Assembly: GCA_035628995.1 (NCBI GenBank)
Contig: DASPIR010000030.1
Coordinates: 1-64,000 of the forward strand
DNA from: Clostridia bacterium
GTDB taxonomy: Bacteria > Bacillota > Clostridia > Lutisporales > Lutisporaceae
DNA: 64,000 nucleotides
Reading direction: 5' to 3'
Positions 54,479 through 62,818 of the stretch are shown piece after piece. The notes under the pieces are model-generated. The model saw only the letters and a list, made by a program, of their open reading frames with translations. It ran no database searches and was not told the DNA's origin. The first letter of the stretch is position 1; each line of letters begins with the position of its first letter. Both the position numbers and the translations under genes were made by a program.

Positions 54479-55465
54479 ATGGATATTAAGCTGATAGAAG
54501 AGTCTTACGGTTTTAAAATCAAAGATGTCAAAAGCATAAAGAATATTTGCAGAATAGAAACAGATTGTGGCGTGAAGTGTTTCAAAAGGGCACACATGAG
54601 TCCGTCTTTTTTCCTCTTTATATACACAGCTGTAAATTACCTGAAGGAAAAGGGGTATGAAGGGGTAATCCCATACAGCACCACTATTGATGGAAGCATA
54701 TGCATTCCTGATGAAGATCACGTCTACTATGTGGTGGATTGGATTGAAGCCAGGGAATGCAAGTTTAAGAGGGAGGAAGAGCTGAGGAAGGCCATAAGAG
54801 CAGCGGCAGAGCTTCACAAGGCATCTATTGGCTATGTACCCCCAAAAGGTGCAAAGCCCAGGATATTCTACAGCAAATGGGTGGAGAAGTGTGATAAGAA
54901 AAGTGCGGAATTGCTGGAATTCAGTAAGGCCATAGAAGATAAGGAATATATAGATGATTTTGATGAGATTTTTTCCAAGAACCTCCTGTATTACTGGCAG
55001 CAAGCCAAGCAAAGCACAGGCATGATAAATGAGAGTCCTTACTGGGAAATATCTGAGGCCAGTGAGAAAAGGGGGGAGTTCTGTCATCACGATATGGCAA
55101 ACCATAACTTCCTGATATCGGATGATGGAATGGTGTATCTGATTGATTTCGATTACTGCATTATGGACACAAGACTTCACGATCTTTGCAGCCTTATAAT
55201 ACGGAATATGAGATATGGGGTATGGGATATTGACAAAGCATATTTTGTGCTAAATGAATATGACAAGGTATATTCCATTGAACAAAAGGAGCTGGAAGTA
55301 ATAAAAGCATTTATGACCTTCCCGCAGGATTTCTGGCAGGTAGGTTTGCAGTACTATGTGGAGAAGCAGCCCTGGACCATGGAATACTTCCTTATGAGAC
55401 TGAACAGAATCGTAGATGACAGGGAAATCAGAGATAGCTTTTTAAAGGAATTCTTAAAGTTATAA
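54479..55465 (+). CDS. CotS-family spore coat kinase-like protein 1
   Basis: The 328-residue protein belongs to the CotS/YtaA group with an aminoglycoside-phosphotransferase fold. The catalytic motif is CHHDMANHNFL (HxDxxxxN) and the Mg-binding motif is YLIDFDYCIMD. It contains FYSKWVEKCDKK as in CotS proteins. Such proteins are made in the mother cell and associate with the spore coat; their substrate is unknown. The start ATG 54479 follows GAGGGAA. It is the first of four paralogues in a row. Confidence 0.85.
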   Translation: MDIKLIEESYGFKIKDVKSIKNICRIETDCGVKCFKRAHMSPSFFLFIYTAVNYLKEKGYEGVIPYSTTIDGSICIPDEDHVYYVVDWIEARECKFKREEELRKAIRAAAELHKASIGYVPPKGAKPRIFYSKWVEKCDKKSAELLEFSKAIEDKEYIDDFDEIFSKNLLYYWQQAKQSTGMINESPYWEISEASEKRGEFCHHDMANHNFLISDDGMVYLIDFDYCIMDTRLHDLCSLIIRNMRYGVWDIDKAYFVLNEYDKVYSIEQKELEVIKAFMTFPQDFWQVGLQYYVEKQPWTMEYFLMRLNRIVDDREIRDSFLKEFLKL

Positions 55466-55466
55466 A

Positions 55467-55585
55467 GGTCACGAGGTTTCGGGGTTTCGAGGTTACGAGG
55501 GGTAGGGGCGATTCATGAATCGCCCGTACAGACTTCTAAGAATAAGCATAAACCACGAGCCATGAGGCACGAAGCACGAGGCAAT
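55467..55585. repeat. Heptad repeat arrays around a REP-like palindrome
   Basis: GAGGTTTCGGGGTTTCGAGG (about 55473-55492) carries minus-sense units. GTAGGGGCGATTCATGAATC (55500 on) is the dispersed palindrome. CACGAGC, CATGAGG, CACGAAG, CACGAGG (55553-55582) is a plus-sense array with a strict 7-base period. Confidence 0.75.
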
Positions 55586-55605
55586 TTATGTGAGGAGATG
55601 TGTTT

Positions 55606-55827
55606 ATGAGTGATAGGAAGCATGAAGAAAATGAAATATTCAAGGTAGAAAAGGCTTTATGCCCTGAAGAACAGGTAGTAAAGCTGGAAAGCTTTATTAA
55701 GGACATGAAGGATGAAATAAAGCAGCTGAAGAAGATAGGCAAGCGCAAGGAGAAGATAGAAAAGCTCGAGAGAGAAAAGAAGAAGATAATAAGCAAAAAG
55801 CTTACGAAACATCATAGACACCATTAA
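55606..55827 (+). CDS. Small charged coiled-coil protein
   Basis: The 73-residue, very Lys/Glu-rich protein is predicted to be one long helix (about residues 22-65) with a His-rich tail, HHRHH. It has one Cys (ALCPEEQ). I do not recognise a family. Its place between two CotS-like genes, behind a GAGGAG site, suggests a small spore-coat or basic spore protein. The coding potential is supported by the ribosome site and tight spacing. Confidence 0.65.
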   Translation: MSDRKHEENEIFKVEKALCPEEQVVKLESFIKDMKDEIKQLKKIGKRKEKIEKLEREKKKIISKKLTKHHRHH

Positions 55828-55860
55828 ACTATCCTGCCACAAGAAGGGGTGATGTTATTT

Positions 55861-56874
55861 ATGTCCGGCGGATATGGAAAGTTGAAAAGGCATGACTTGA
55901 AGCTTCTGATTGAAAGTCTGTATGGCTTGGAAGTAAAGAACATGCAGGAGGGTGACAGGGGCATACTTGTATATACGGACAGAGGGATAAAGAGGCTGAA
56001 GGAAACCAAGAGTGATGAAGCAAAGATACTTTTTGCGGCATCCGCTTATGAGCATATCTACAATAACGGCTTCAGGCAAATAAGCTGCATAAACAGAAAC
56101 TTAAGCGGCAGCTATCAAATGAGGTATGACAAGGACAACTATATACTCCAGGACTTTAACAAGGGCAAGGTATATGAGATAGGGGGCAAAGCAGCTGCAG
56201 CAACGGTGGGAAAAGCGCTGGCGGAGCTCCATAAAGCAGGAGAACATTTTATCCCGGCTCCGGGAAGCCGCGCTCGAGTGGATTGGGGAAAATGGATGGA
56301 GAAGTTCAAGGCGAATTCCATCAGCTTGAAGAAATTTAAGGAAATTGTATGTCTGAAGGAAAAGAGCAACGGGTTTGACAAGCTCTTTATTGAGAATGTT
56401 GACGGATTTCTTGACAATATGTACTGCTCATATACACTGCTGAAGGAGAATGGATATCTTGACAAGGTCAGGCAGGCAATGGCTTGCAACCAGATTACCC
56501 ACAACGAATTCAAAAAGCATGCAATACTGGAGGAAGAGGCAGGGGAAGTGTTCATAACCAACCTTGAAGAATGCAGTTATGACATATGCGAATTTGATGT
56601 AGCGACACTTTTTGAGAGCTTCTCGGGGAGGAACAAGATTGAGCTTATAAATGCAGCGGCGGAGGCATATTCCAGCATAAAGCCCTTGGATAGGTGTTCA
56701 ATAAAAATAATAACAGCATTCCTCTTATGCCCAAAAAGGTTTTACAAGGTAGTTGAAAGCGCTTACGGAAAAAGAAAGAACTACAATGAGGCTGAACTGG
56801 AGCTAAAGCTTGGGAGAAGCATAAGGCGGGAGAGAAAAAAAGAAGTGCTGGTCAAGCTTCTGGATTCCTTTTGA
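55861..56874 (+). CDS. CotS-family protein 2, probable pseudokinase
   Basis: The 337-residue protein shares the CotS frame (VDWGKWMEKFK, ALAELHKAGEHFIPAPGS, LLCPKRFYKVVESAYGKRK). The catalytic HxD reads THNEFKKHA (His214, Asn215, Glu216) and the Mg-binding IDFDY is replaced by ITNLEEC (Asn234-Glu236). Both catalytic aspartates are thus lost, while the three other paralogues keep them. It may act as a structural coat protein. The start ATG 55861 follows AAGGGG. Confidence 0.82.
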   Translation: MSGGYGKLKRHDLKLLIESLYGLEVKNMQEGDRGILVYTDRGIKRLKETKSDEAKILFAASAYEHIYNNGFRQISCINRNLSGSYQMRYDKDNYILQDFNKGKVYEIGGKAAAATVGKALAELHKAGEHFIPAPGSRARVDWGKWMEKFKANSISLKKFKEIVCLKEKSNGFDKLFIENVDGFLDNMYCSYTLLKENGYLDKVRQAMACNQITHNEFKKHAILEEEAGEVFITNLEECSYDICEFDVATLFESFSGRNKIELINAAAEAYSSIKPLDRCSIKIITAFLLCPKRFYKVVESAYGKRKNYNEAELELKLGRSIRRERKKEVLVKLLDSF

Positions 56875-56929
56875 TACATCGGGAGAGAAGCATGAAGGAT
56901 GTGATTAATCAGTGAGGATGGAGCTTTTT

Positions 56930-57964
56930 ATGGTTGAAAACAGACAGTTGGAAAGAGAGTTTCTCAGTGAGTATAATCTGGATGCCAATATTTTTGAGGC
57001 AATGGGGTTTAAGGTTAAGCAAATTATCCCGGTAAGAAGCGTGTACAGGATAGTTACTGACAAAGGGTTCTTCTGTCTTAAGAAGCTGAGATTTCCCATG
57101 GAGGATATGGATTTTATATTTGAAGCGGTGGATCATCTTAAGGAAAAGGGCTTTGTCAATATCTTCAATGTAATTAAGCAGAAGAATGGAGGCAGCTTTA
57201 TCGAGTTTAAAGGCGAAAAGTACTTCCTTACTGAATGGATAGACGGCAGAGAATGTGACTTCCTGAACCCAATAGATCTGGATGCTGCAATAGAGGCGCT
57301 TGCAAGCCTGCATGATGCGTCTATGGGCTATGCACCTGCTGCATGTCCCCTAGACAGGTGTTACTATGGAAAATGGCCTGAAAACTTTAGCAGAAGAATT
57401 GATGAGATGAAGCTAATGAAGGAGCGGGTATTGGAAAAACCGGATAAAAGCGATATTGACAAAATATATCTTGATTATGTGGATATGTGTATAAATGATG
57501 GAGAGGCAGCTCTTCGGCTTTTAGATAAAAGTGATTATAGGGAGCTTTCTTTAGATGCAGCACAGAAAGGAAGCTTTATACACCATGACTTTGCCCATCA
57601 CAACATATTGCATACCTTTGATGGGAGAACGTATGTAGTTGATTTTGACTATTGCATAATGGACATCAGGATACATGACATAGGAAGTTTGATATTAAGG
57701 AATATGAAAAAGTCAAACTGGGATGTGGATAAAGCCATGAATATATTGGAAAGCTACGACCGCAGAAGCCCGGTGAGCAGCAAGGAGCTAAAAGTGCTCG
57801 CCCCCTTCTTTCTTTTTCCTCAGGACTTCTGGATGATATCCAGACAGTACTATATTGAAAGAAAGGATTGGGATGAGGAGGATTATGTGGATAAGATGAA
57901 CACAAAATCCGAGTACACACTGATGCGTAGGAAATTTATAGAGGAATATGGGGATAGAGTGTAA
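56930..57964 (+). CDS. CotS-family spore coat kinase-like protein 3
   Basis: The 344-residue paralogue has IHHDFAHHNIL and YVVDFDYCIMDIRIHD, so catalytic and metal residues are intact. It is the closest of the set to protein 1 (both have FDYCIMD and FPQDFW). Conserved YGKWPENFSRR matches the CotS lysine-tryptophan segment. The start ATG 56930 follows GGAG; GTG 56912 and ATG 56918 are possible. Confidence 0.85.
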   Translation: MVENRQLEREFLSEYNLDANIFEAMGFKVKQIIPVRSVYRIVTDKGFFCLKKLRFPMEDMDFIFEAVDHLKEKGFVNIFNVIKQKNGGSFIEFKGEKYFLTEWIDGRECDFLNPIDLDAAIEALASLHDASMGYAPAACPLDRCYYGKWPENFSRRIDEMKLMKERVLEKPDKSDIDKIYLDYVDMCINDGEAALRLLDKSDYRELSLDAAQKGSFIHHDFAHHNILHTFDGRTYVVDFDYCIMDIRIHDIGSLILRNMKKSNWDVDKAMNILESYDRRSPVSSKELKVLAPFFLFPQDFWMISRQYYIERKDWDEEDYVDKMNTKSEYTLMRRKFIEEYGDRV

Positions 57965-57974
57965 TAAAGAATGT

Positions 57975-58112
57975 AGGGTATTCCTAATGGGTCTGGTTGC
58001 GCGTTACGCGTTACGAGATTCGCGCAGTAGGGCTTGTCTTTGAAGTTTTAGAATGAGACTCCAGAGGCTTGACTAAATAGCGCGCAACTCGAAACGCGTA
58101 ACGCGTAACTAT
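57975..58112. repeat. Heptad repeat element, copy C
   Basis: It starts with GGGTATTCCTAATGGGTCTG, the reverse complement of the end motif at 460-480. It continues with GCGTTAC units on the minus sense and ends with plus-sense CAACTCG, AAACGCG, TAACGCG, TAACT (58083-58110). It separates CotS-like genes 3 and 4. Confidence 0.78.
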
Positions 58113-58237
58113 TCTGTGAGGAGATGCTAGATGATATCGCAATTCCTATTATCATCGGTCTATATAAGTTAATGCTCTCATATATTCTATTAGAACCCCG
58201 CCGGGGGAAATATTATGTATGCTTTGAGGTGTTGCCG

Positions 58238-59227
58238 ATGAATATAGATGTTATTGCTAAGGAGTTCGGGTGCAGAATAATATACAGCAAGCCCTTGAGG
58301 GCTGTGAGTCTTGCTCAGACAGACAAAGGAATGGTGATAATAAAGGAGACCTATAGGGACCCGGATAAGATACTTTACATACACGGCTTAAAGGAGTATC
58401 TCTATGAAAATGGCTTTACAGGGCTTGACAGATATATGCTCTCAAAATACCAGCTGCCCTTTGCAATATATGATAACAGGGTTTTCGTTATGGAAGAATA
58501 TATTGGAGGAAGAGAATCCAGCTTCACCAACCCCTATGACAGGGAAGCAATAGTAAAGGCACTTGCACAGCTGCACAATGCGGGCAGGGGCTATACGCCT
58601 CCTACCGGAGCCGCCAGCAGAAACAGCATTGGCAAGTGGGAAAAGTCTTACAGGAATAAAATCGGGGATTTATTAGAATTCAAAGAGCTTGCCAGGGGAA
58701 AAAGGAAGAAAAGCAAGCTTGACAATATGTTCCTTGAGGATGTGGACTTTTACATAGAGATGTGCTGGAGAGGCTTTGACACCTTGAAGGACTCCAACTA
58801 TGATGAGATATGCAAAAAAGCAAAGAACGACAAGGTTATATGCCATCATGATTATACATATCACAATCTGATTATCGGACCGGTGGGAGAAGTCAATGTA
58901 ATAGATTTCGACTACAGCTGCCATGAGCTTCCGGTATATGATCTTGCCTCGCTCATACAAAAAATATTGAGGCGCTATAGTTATGATGTTGATATGGCAT
59001 TGAAGGTGATAGAGGATTACTGCAGCATAACTGATCTCGGCAGGGATGACTTTGAGCTGATGCTTTCGCTTTTCGAATTCCCACAGAAGTTCTGGAGAAT
59101 AGCAGAGAGATATTATAAAGAAAAAACTGCCTGGGATGAAAAGACTTTCTTAAGTAAATACAACGATATAGTCATAATGAAGGAATTCGTCCTGGACTTT
59201 ATAGAGGGCTTCAGGCGATACATATAA
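58238..59227 (+). CDS. CotS-family spore coat kinase-like protein 4
   Basis: The 329-residue paralogue has ICHHDYTYHNLI and VIDFDYSCHELPVYD, with catalytic motifs complete, and the CotS segment SIGKWEKSYRNK. The ATG at 58238 follows GAGGTG; the frame is open back to 58124, but that part contains hydrophobic residues without family similarity. A terminator lies downstream. Confidence 0.85.
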   Translation: MNIDVIAKEFGCRIIYSKPLRAVSLAQTDKGMVIIKETYRDPDKILYIHGLKEYLYENGFTGLDRYMLSKYQLPFAIYDNRVFVMEEYIGGRESSFTNPYDREAIVKALAQLHNAGRGYTPPTGAASRNSIGKWEKSYRNKIGDLLEFKELARGKRKKSKLDNMFLEDVDFYIEMCWRGFDTLKDSNYDEICKKAKNDKVICHHDYTYHNLIIGPVGEVNVIDFDYSCHELPVYDLASLIQKILRRYSYDVDMALKVIEDYCSITDLGRDDFELMLSLFEFPQKFWRIAERYYKEKTAWDEKTFLSKYNDIVIMKEFVLDFIEGFRRYI

Positions 59228-59231
59228 TGGA

Positions 59232-59345
59232 CGGTCACGGGTTACGAGTTGCGAGTTGCGTGTATCTGGGAAAGACTTCGAAGAACTAGCTGAACCGCGA
59301 AACGCGTAACGCGAAACGCGAAACTATACCCAATAGGAATACCCA
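59232..59345. repeat. Heptad repeat element, copy B (right of CotS cluster, inverted to copy A)
   Basis: GGGTTACGAGTTGCGAGTTG, then AGACTTCGAAGAACTAGCTG, then units GAAACGC, GTAACGC, GAAACGC, GAAAC, and the end CCCAATAGGAATACCC. It is the inverted homologue of 54259-54366. Confidence 0.8.
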
Positions 59346-59350
59346 GAGTA

Positions 59351-59380
59351 GCATTAACTAAGGTTAATGCTGTTTTTTTG
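59351..59380 (+). terminator. Rho-independent terminator after the CotS cluster
   Basis: GCATTAAC and GTTAATGC form a stem followed by TGTTTTTTTG. Confidence 0.75.
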
Positions 59381-59394
59381 TTTTACAAGTACTC

Positions 59395-59421
59395 ACCTTG
59401 TCAGCATGAACAACATACTAT
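59395..59421 (+). promoter_or_regulatory. Possible mother-cell sigma (SigK/SigE type) promoter before yabG
   Basis: AC (59395) and CATACTAT (59414-59421), 17 bases apart, resemble the AC / CATANNNTA pattern of SigK promoters. SigK control would fit known yabG biology, but the match is short. Confidence 0.35.
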
Positions 59422-59481
59422 GTATTATACGGGCTGTCATTATAGGGTCTGTAAGTCTTACACATTAGGGGGTCGCAATAT

Positions 59482-60354
59482 ATGGATATAAAGGTGGGAG
59501 ATATTGTCGCCAGAAAGTCCTATGACTATGACATACTCTTCAAAGTTCATGATATAGTTGTCAGAAATGACGGCAGCAGGATCATATGCCTTAAAGGGTT
59601 GAATTATAGACTTTTTGCTGACGCACCTGAGTCTGACATTATAAAAATGCCTATGAATAAAATCAACGAGGAAATGCATAAGTTCGAGAAAAGGCTGAGC
59701 AAGTTAGCAAAACCCGGCATATTCAGATCTGCAGCTATGGCGGGAAAGCTAATCCCTTCCAGAGAGGAATACAGCAGATATGAGCTGCCTGGGAGAGTTC
59801 TTCATATTGATGGCGACAACGATTATTTGAGCATGTGTATGAAGTACTATAAAGAACAGGGTATCAATGCTATAGGAAAGCTTGTGCCTGAAGCAGACCA
59901 GCCCGGGCTCATAAAATCACTGCTGCAGGCAAATAACCCGGATATAGTTATCATCACAGGGCATGACAGTATGCTAAAGCAGGAAGGTAAAGGTACAGGT
60001 ACAGATTCGATAGATAAATACAGGAATTCAAAGTATTTCATCGAGGCAGTCAAGGAAGCGAGAAAATATCAGCAGTCACTGGATGAACTTGTGATTATAG
60101 CGGGAGCGTGCCAGTCATATTATGAAGGCATATTAGCCGCAGGTGCAAATTTTGCAAGTTCACCTGCCAGAATACTGATACATGCCCTGGATCCGGGCAT
60201 GCTGAGCAAACAGATTGCATTCACCTCTATTGACAGAATAGCACCTATAGAGGAAGTGCTGAGGGGAACTATGACCGGGGTTAAAGGGATTGGCGGAGTA
60301 CAGACAAGAGGAAAGTTAAGGGCGGGGATGCCTAAATCTCCCTATACTCCATAA
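59482..60354 (+). CDS. yabG: Sporulation-specific protease YabG
   Basis: YabG is a mother-cell cysteine-type protease that processes spore-coat proteins. The 290-residue protein has the family pattern DIKVGDIVARKSYDYDILF, VLHIDGDNDYL, IITGHDSM, IAGACQSYYEGI and the conserved GGVQTRGKLR end. The start ATG follows GGGGG. In Bacillus, yabG is next to veg; here one gene separates them, so synteny is partly kept. Confidence 0.93.
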   Translation: MDIKVGDIVARKSYDYDILFKVHDIVVRNDGSRIICLKGLNYRLFADAPESDIIKMPMNKINEEMHKFEKRLSKLAKPGIFRSAAMAGKLIPSREEYSRYELPGRVLHIDGDNDYLSMCMKYYKEQGINAIGKLVPEADQPGLIKSLLQANNPDIVIITGHDSMLKQEGKGTGTDSIDKYRNSKYFIEAVKEARKYQQSLDELVIIAGACQSYYEGILAAGANFASSPARILIHALDPGMLSKQIAFTSIDRIAPIEEVLRGTMTGVKGIGGVQTRGKLRAGMPKSPYTP

Positions 60355-60370
60355 CAAGGGAGGAAATAAA

Positions 60371-61771
60371 ATGTTGTCTATGGTATATGATTGTGAAAAA
60401 AATGTTGGTCTGAGTATGGAATTAAACGAGTTGATAGCCAGAATTACTGGATACAATACTGTCGGAGAGCATGAACCGGAGCTTCTAAAGGCTTTCGCTG
60501 TTATGGCAAGGACGGAGCTGGCTAGAAGAACCTTTATATACAGCGGAAAGGGCTGTGAGAACCATAAGGGCTGTGATATATGCACCGAGCCCGGGCACTG
60601 CTTGGAATACGGCCTTGCTGATGTAGAGGTGCCACAGGCTGTCTATGAAGCTGTTGCTGAAACAGACAGGGAAATAATGCTTTTTGAAGGGCGTCCGATA
60701 AAACCGTATTTTCATTACAGGTGCGGGGGAGCAACGGAAAACTCTGAAAATGTTCTGGGAAACAGAATAACCTATCTTAGGAGGGTGCTCTGTTCCTTTT
60801 GCAAGGATAGCAGCGACAGCAGAAGCGACATGTATTTTACATTGCTCGAGCTGGAGGAATTGCTAAAAACAAGAGTCAATAAGCCTGAGGGAATTTACTA
60901 TAATATTCAGGGGATGTTTGAGGATATTGAGGTAGATGATCAAGGAAAAATCAACAGAATAAAGATTGGCAGCAAGACTTTCAAAGGAACCGAAGTGAGA
61001 GAGCTGCTAAAACTCAATTCAACCAGATTTGACTATATACCAGTGAAATTCCTGGTTAAGTGCATCGGAACAGGGCATGGACTTGGCTTGTGCCAGTGCG
61101 GGGCAAATGAAATGGCAAGGTCAGGGAGAAGCTATCAGGAGATACTGAAATATTATTATACAGGTGTAAACTTTGTACAAATGGAGATTCCGGACATTAG
61201 CAAACCTTTAAAGGGTGTCAGAGTTGTGTTGGATGCAGCTCACGGCGGAAATGACTGTGATGACAATAAGGGCTCTACTGGTATCAGGGAAAAGGATGTC
61301 AATCTTGAAATTGTGCTGAAGCTAAAAGATTTACTTGAAGACCAAGGAGCTGAATTATACCTGACAAGAGACCGTGATGTCGGCATGGCACTTTCTGACA
61401 GAGCCGCACTGTCTAATGGGAAAAGGCCGGATTTTTTTTTATCGGTTGGACAAAACAGTTTTCCCAATTGCACTGCTTCTGGTACGGAGATATATTACTA
61501 CAGGGGCGACAGTCATGGAGAAAAGTTAGCAAGACTAATAATTGAAGAGCTGAGCGGATCTCTTGGACTTAAGAACAGAGGGGTGAAAACCGCTGAATAC
61601 TACTTGCTCCGAGAGGTCAAAGCATCTGCTGTGATTATCCAGATGCTTTATATAAGCAATCCTCAGGACGAAAAGCTTTTATGCGATAAAAGCTTCAGGG
61701 AGGCTGCATCAACAGCAATATTCAGAGCGATCAAGGCATATTACAATATGCTGGAAAATAGCTGCACCTAA
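60371..61771 (+). CDS. SpoIID-domain protein fused to a degenerate amidase_3 domain
   Basis: The 466-residue protein has a SpoIID/LytB-like lytic transglycosylase part (about 1-270): candidate acid Glu37 in EPELLKAFAVMART, Cys-rich CENHKGCDICTEPGHC, YRCGGATENSENV, and GTGHGLGLCQCGANEMA. An N-acetylmuramoyl-L-alanine-amidase-type part follows (about 282-460). In the amidase half the first zinc His (DAAHGG, His291) and Glu307 remain, but the third ligand His is Gly360 (FLSVGQNS) and the catalytic Glu is Gln424 (VIIQMLYISN). No signal peptide or membrane helix is visible. Confidence 0.88.
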   Translation: MLSMVYDCEKNVGLSMELNELIARITGYNTVGEHEPELLKAFAVMARTELARRTFIYSGKGCENHKGCDICTEPGHCLEYGLADVEVPQAVYEAVAETDREIMLFEGRPIKPYFHYRCGGATENSENVLGNRITYLRRVLCSFCKDSSDSRSDMYFTLLELEELLKTRVNKPEGIYYNIQGMFEDIEVDDQGKINRIKIGSKTFKGTEVRELLKLNSTRFDYIPVKFLVKCIGTGHGLGLCQCGANEMARSGRSYQEILKYYYTGVNFVQMEIPDISKPLKGVRVVLDAAHGGNDCDDNKGSTGIREKDVNLEIVLKLKDLLEDQGAELYLTRDRDVGMALSDRAALSNGKRPDFFLSVGQNSFPNCTASGTEIYYYRGDSHGEKLARLIIEELSGSLGLKNRGVKTAEYYLLREVKASAVIIQMLYISNPQDEKLLCDKSFREAASTAIFRAIKAYYNMLENSCT

Positions 61772-61773
61772 AT

Positions 61774-62003
61774 ATTTCGCACTTAATCCTTTGAAATAAA
61801 ATCATATAAGTGCGAAATGTTACAATTAAAAACCGTAAGGCACTATATTGAACGCACGAGAGCATTAACATTGGGTAGAGTGCGAATTCAATGCCAAATA
61901 AGGAAACTTTTTGCGAGATCTGATTGAACAATACAAAAGATATCTCGCAAAACGTATTAGTGTCTTTTTGATGAAAACGCATACGCCAATCTAGTATGCG
62001 TTT
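61774..62003. other. Four consecutive stem-loops between the SpoIID fusion and veg
   Basis: Hairpin 1: ATTTCGCACTTA/TAAGTGCGAAAT (61774-61818). Hairpin 2: ATTGAACGCAC/GTGCGAATTCAAT (about 61847-61893). Hairpin 3: TGCGAGAT/ATCTCGCA (61910-61951). Hairpin 4: AAACGCATAC/GTATGCGTTT (61975-62003), which could terminate. No gene is visible in this 470-base gap. The arms share TTTCGCA/TTTGCGA cores. Confidence 0.6.
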
Positions 62004-62141
62004 ATTAATGCTAAAGAACTAATTGCCTTACATATAATAGGGTGCAGTTTGTTTTTTCTCGTGTTATTCGAAGAAAGCAAGGTGAAGTTGAATAAAAGCT
62101 CAAATTTCATATATAATAGCTGTAAATTACTAAAAAAAAAT

Positions 62142-62170
62142 TTGACTAATAAAGTATTAGTTGATATAAT
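62142..62170 (+). promoter_or_regulatory. Upstream veg promoter
   Basis: TTGACT (62142-62147) and TATAAT (62165-62170) have a 17-base spacer. Confidence 0.75.
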
Positions 62171-62182
62171 ATTTTGTTTTAA

Positions 62183-62211
62183 TTGACATATAATATAGGT
62201 TATGATAAAAT
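62183..62211 (+). promoter_or_regulatory. Downstream veg promoter
   Basis: TTGACA (62183-62188) and TAAAAT (62206-62211) have a 17-base spacer and lie 30 bases before veg. Together with the first promoter this predicts strong vegetative expression, as known for veg in Bacillus. Confidence 0.75.
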
Positions 62212-62241
62212 TTAAGATGTTGGGAAGGAAGGTGATTTTTT

Positions 62242-62514
62242 ATGGCTTCAAAAAATACCCTAACCCTCATCAAAAGTAATATAGACAACTATGTTGGGGA
62301 AAGAGTCGTGCTCAGAGCCAATAAAGGCAGAAAAAAGATAAGCATAAAGCAAGGTGTAATTGAGAAGACGTACCCCAGTATATTTTTAGTACGGATTGAA
62401 GGCGAAGTGCCTGAAGATTTCGGGCGAACCGTTTCATTCAGCTATTCAGATATACTGACAAAGTCTATCGAATTATTCGCATGTAAAGATAATGTAAAGA
62501 TAGGCTGCATGTAA
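62242..62514 (+). CDS. veg: Veg protein homologue
   Basis: The 90-residue protein has the Veg pattern TLTLIKSNIDNYVGERVVL, KANKGR-like RANKGRKK and GVIEKTYPSIFLVRI, followed by VSFSYSDILT. Veg is abundant in growing Bacillus cells and influences biofilm and spore-related processes; the exact activity is unclear. The start follows GGAAGGTGAT behind two consensus promoters. A yabG-veg neighbourhood is typical of spore formers. Confidence 0.92.
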   Translation: MASKNTLTLIKSNIDNYVGERVVLRANKGRKKISIKQGVIEKTYPSIFLVRIEGEVPEDFGRTVSFSYSDILTKSIELFACKDNVKIGCM

Positions 62515-62633
62515 TAGTTTCATATCATCTAAACATCAAAGCCTTTTCGCAGTATTATATGTTGAAGTGTAAGCAGCAGTTATCGTCTGTGGGGCGAAGT
62601 TATATACTATGGATACAACCTTGTGAGGCAAAA

Positions 62634-62668
62634 AATTGAGACCCGTATAGGGTTCTTAATTTTTTTTG
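62634..62668 (+). terminator. Rho-independent terminator, possibly of a small RNA
   Basis: AATTGAGACCC and GGGTTCTTAATT form a stem with a T8 tail, 120 bases after veg. The intervening sequence could be the veg 3-prime region or a small RNA. I recognise no known RNA family. The rest of the gap to 63035 holds an imperfect hairpin (62752-62818) and an ARG-box-like site. Confidence 0.7.
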
Positions 62669-62818
62669 CTCTTTTTTGCATAATAATTTTTTATTCCTGC
62701 TGCTAAATTATTATGCATACAATGCATAAATACAGCAAAGCCTATTTATTAAGTGTAAAGCGGTTGGAATGAAAAAATGCCGGCTTTATTCCGCTGATTT
62801 ATATTTATTCACTTTATA

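Noticed and set aside
54437-55180. Minus-strand frame of 247 codons opposite CotS-like gene 1
   Set aside because: The plus-strand gene has catalytic motifs and a ribosome site; the minus frame has neither.
58124-58237. N-terminal membrane helix on CotS-like protein 4
   Set aside because: The hydrophobic stretch comes from intergenic DNA before ATG 58238, which has a GAGGTG site and starts the family similarity.
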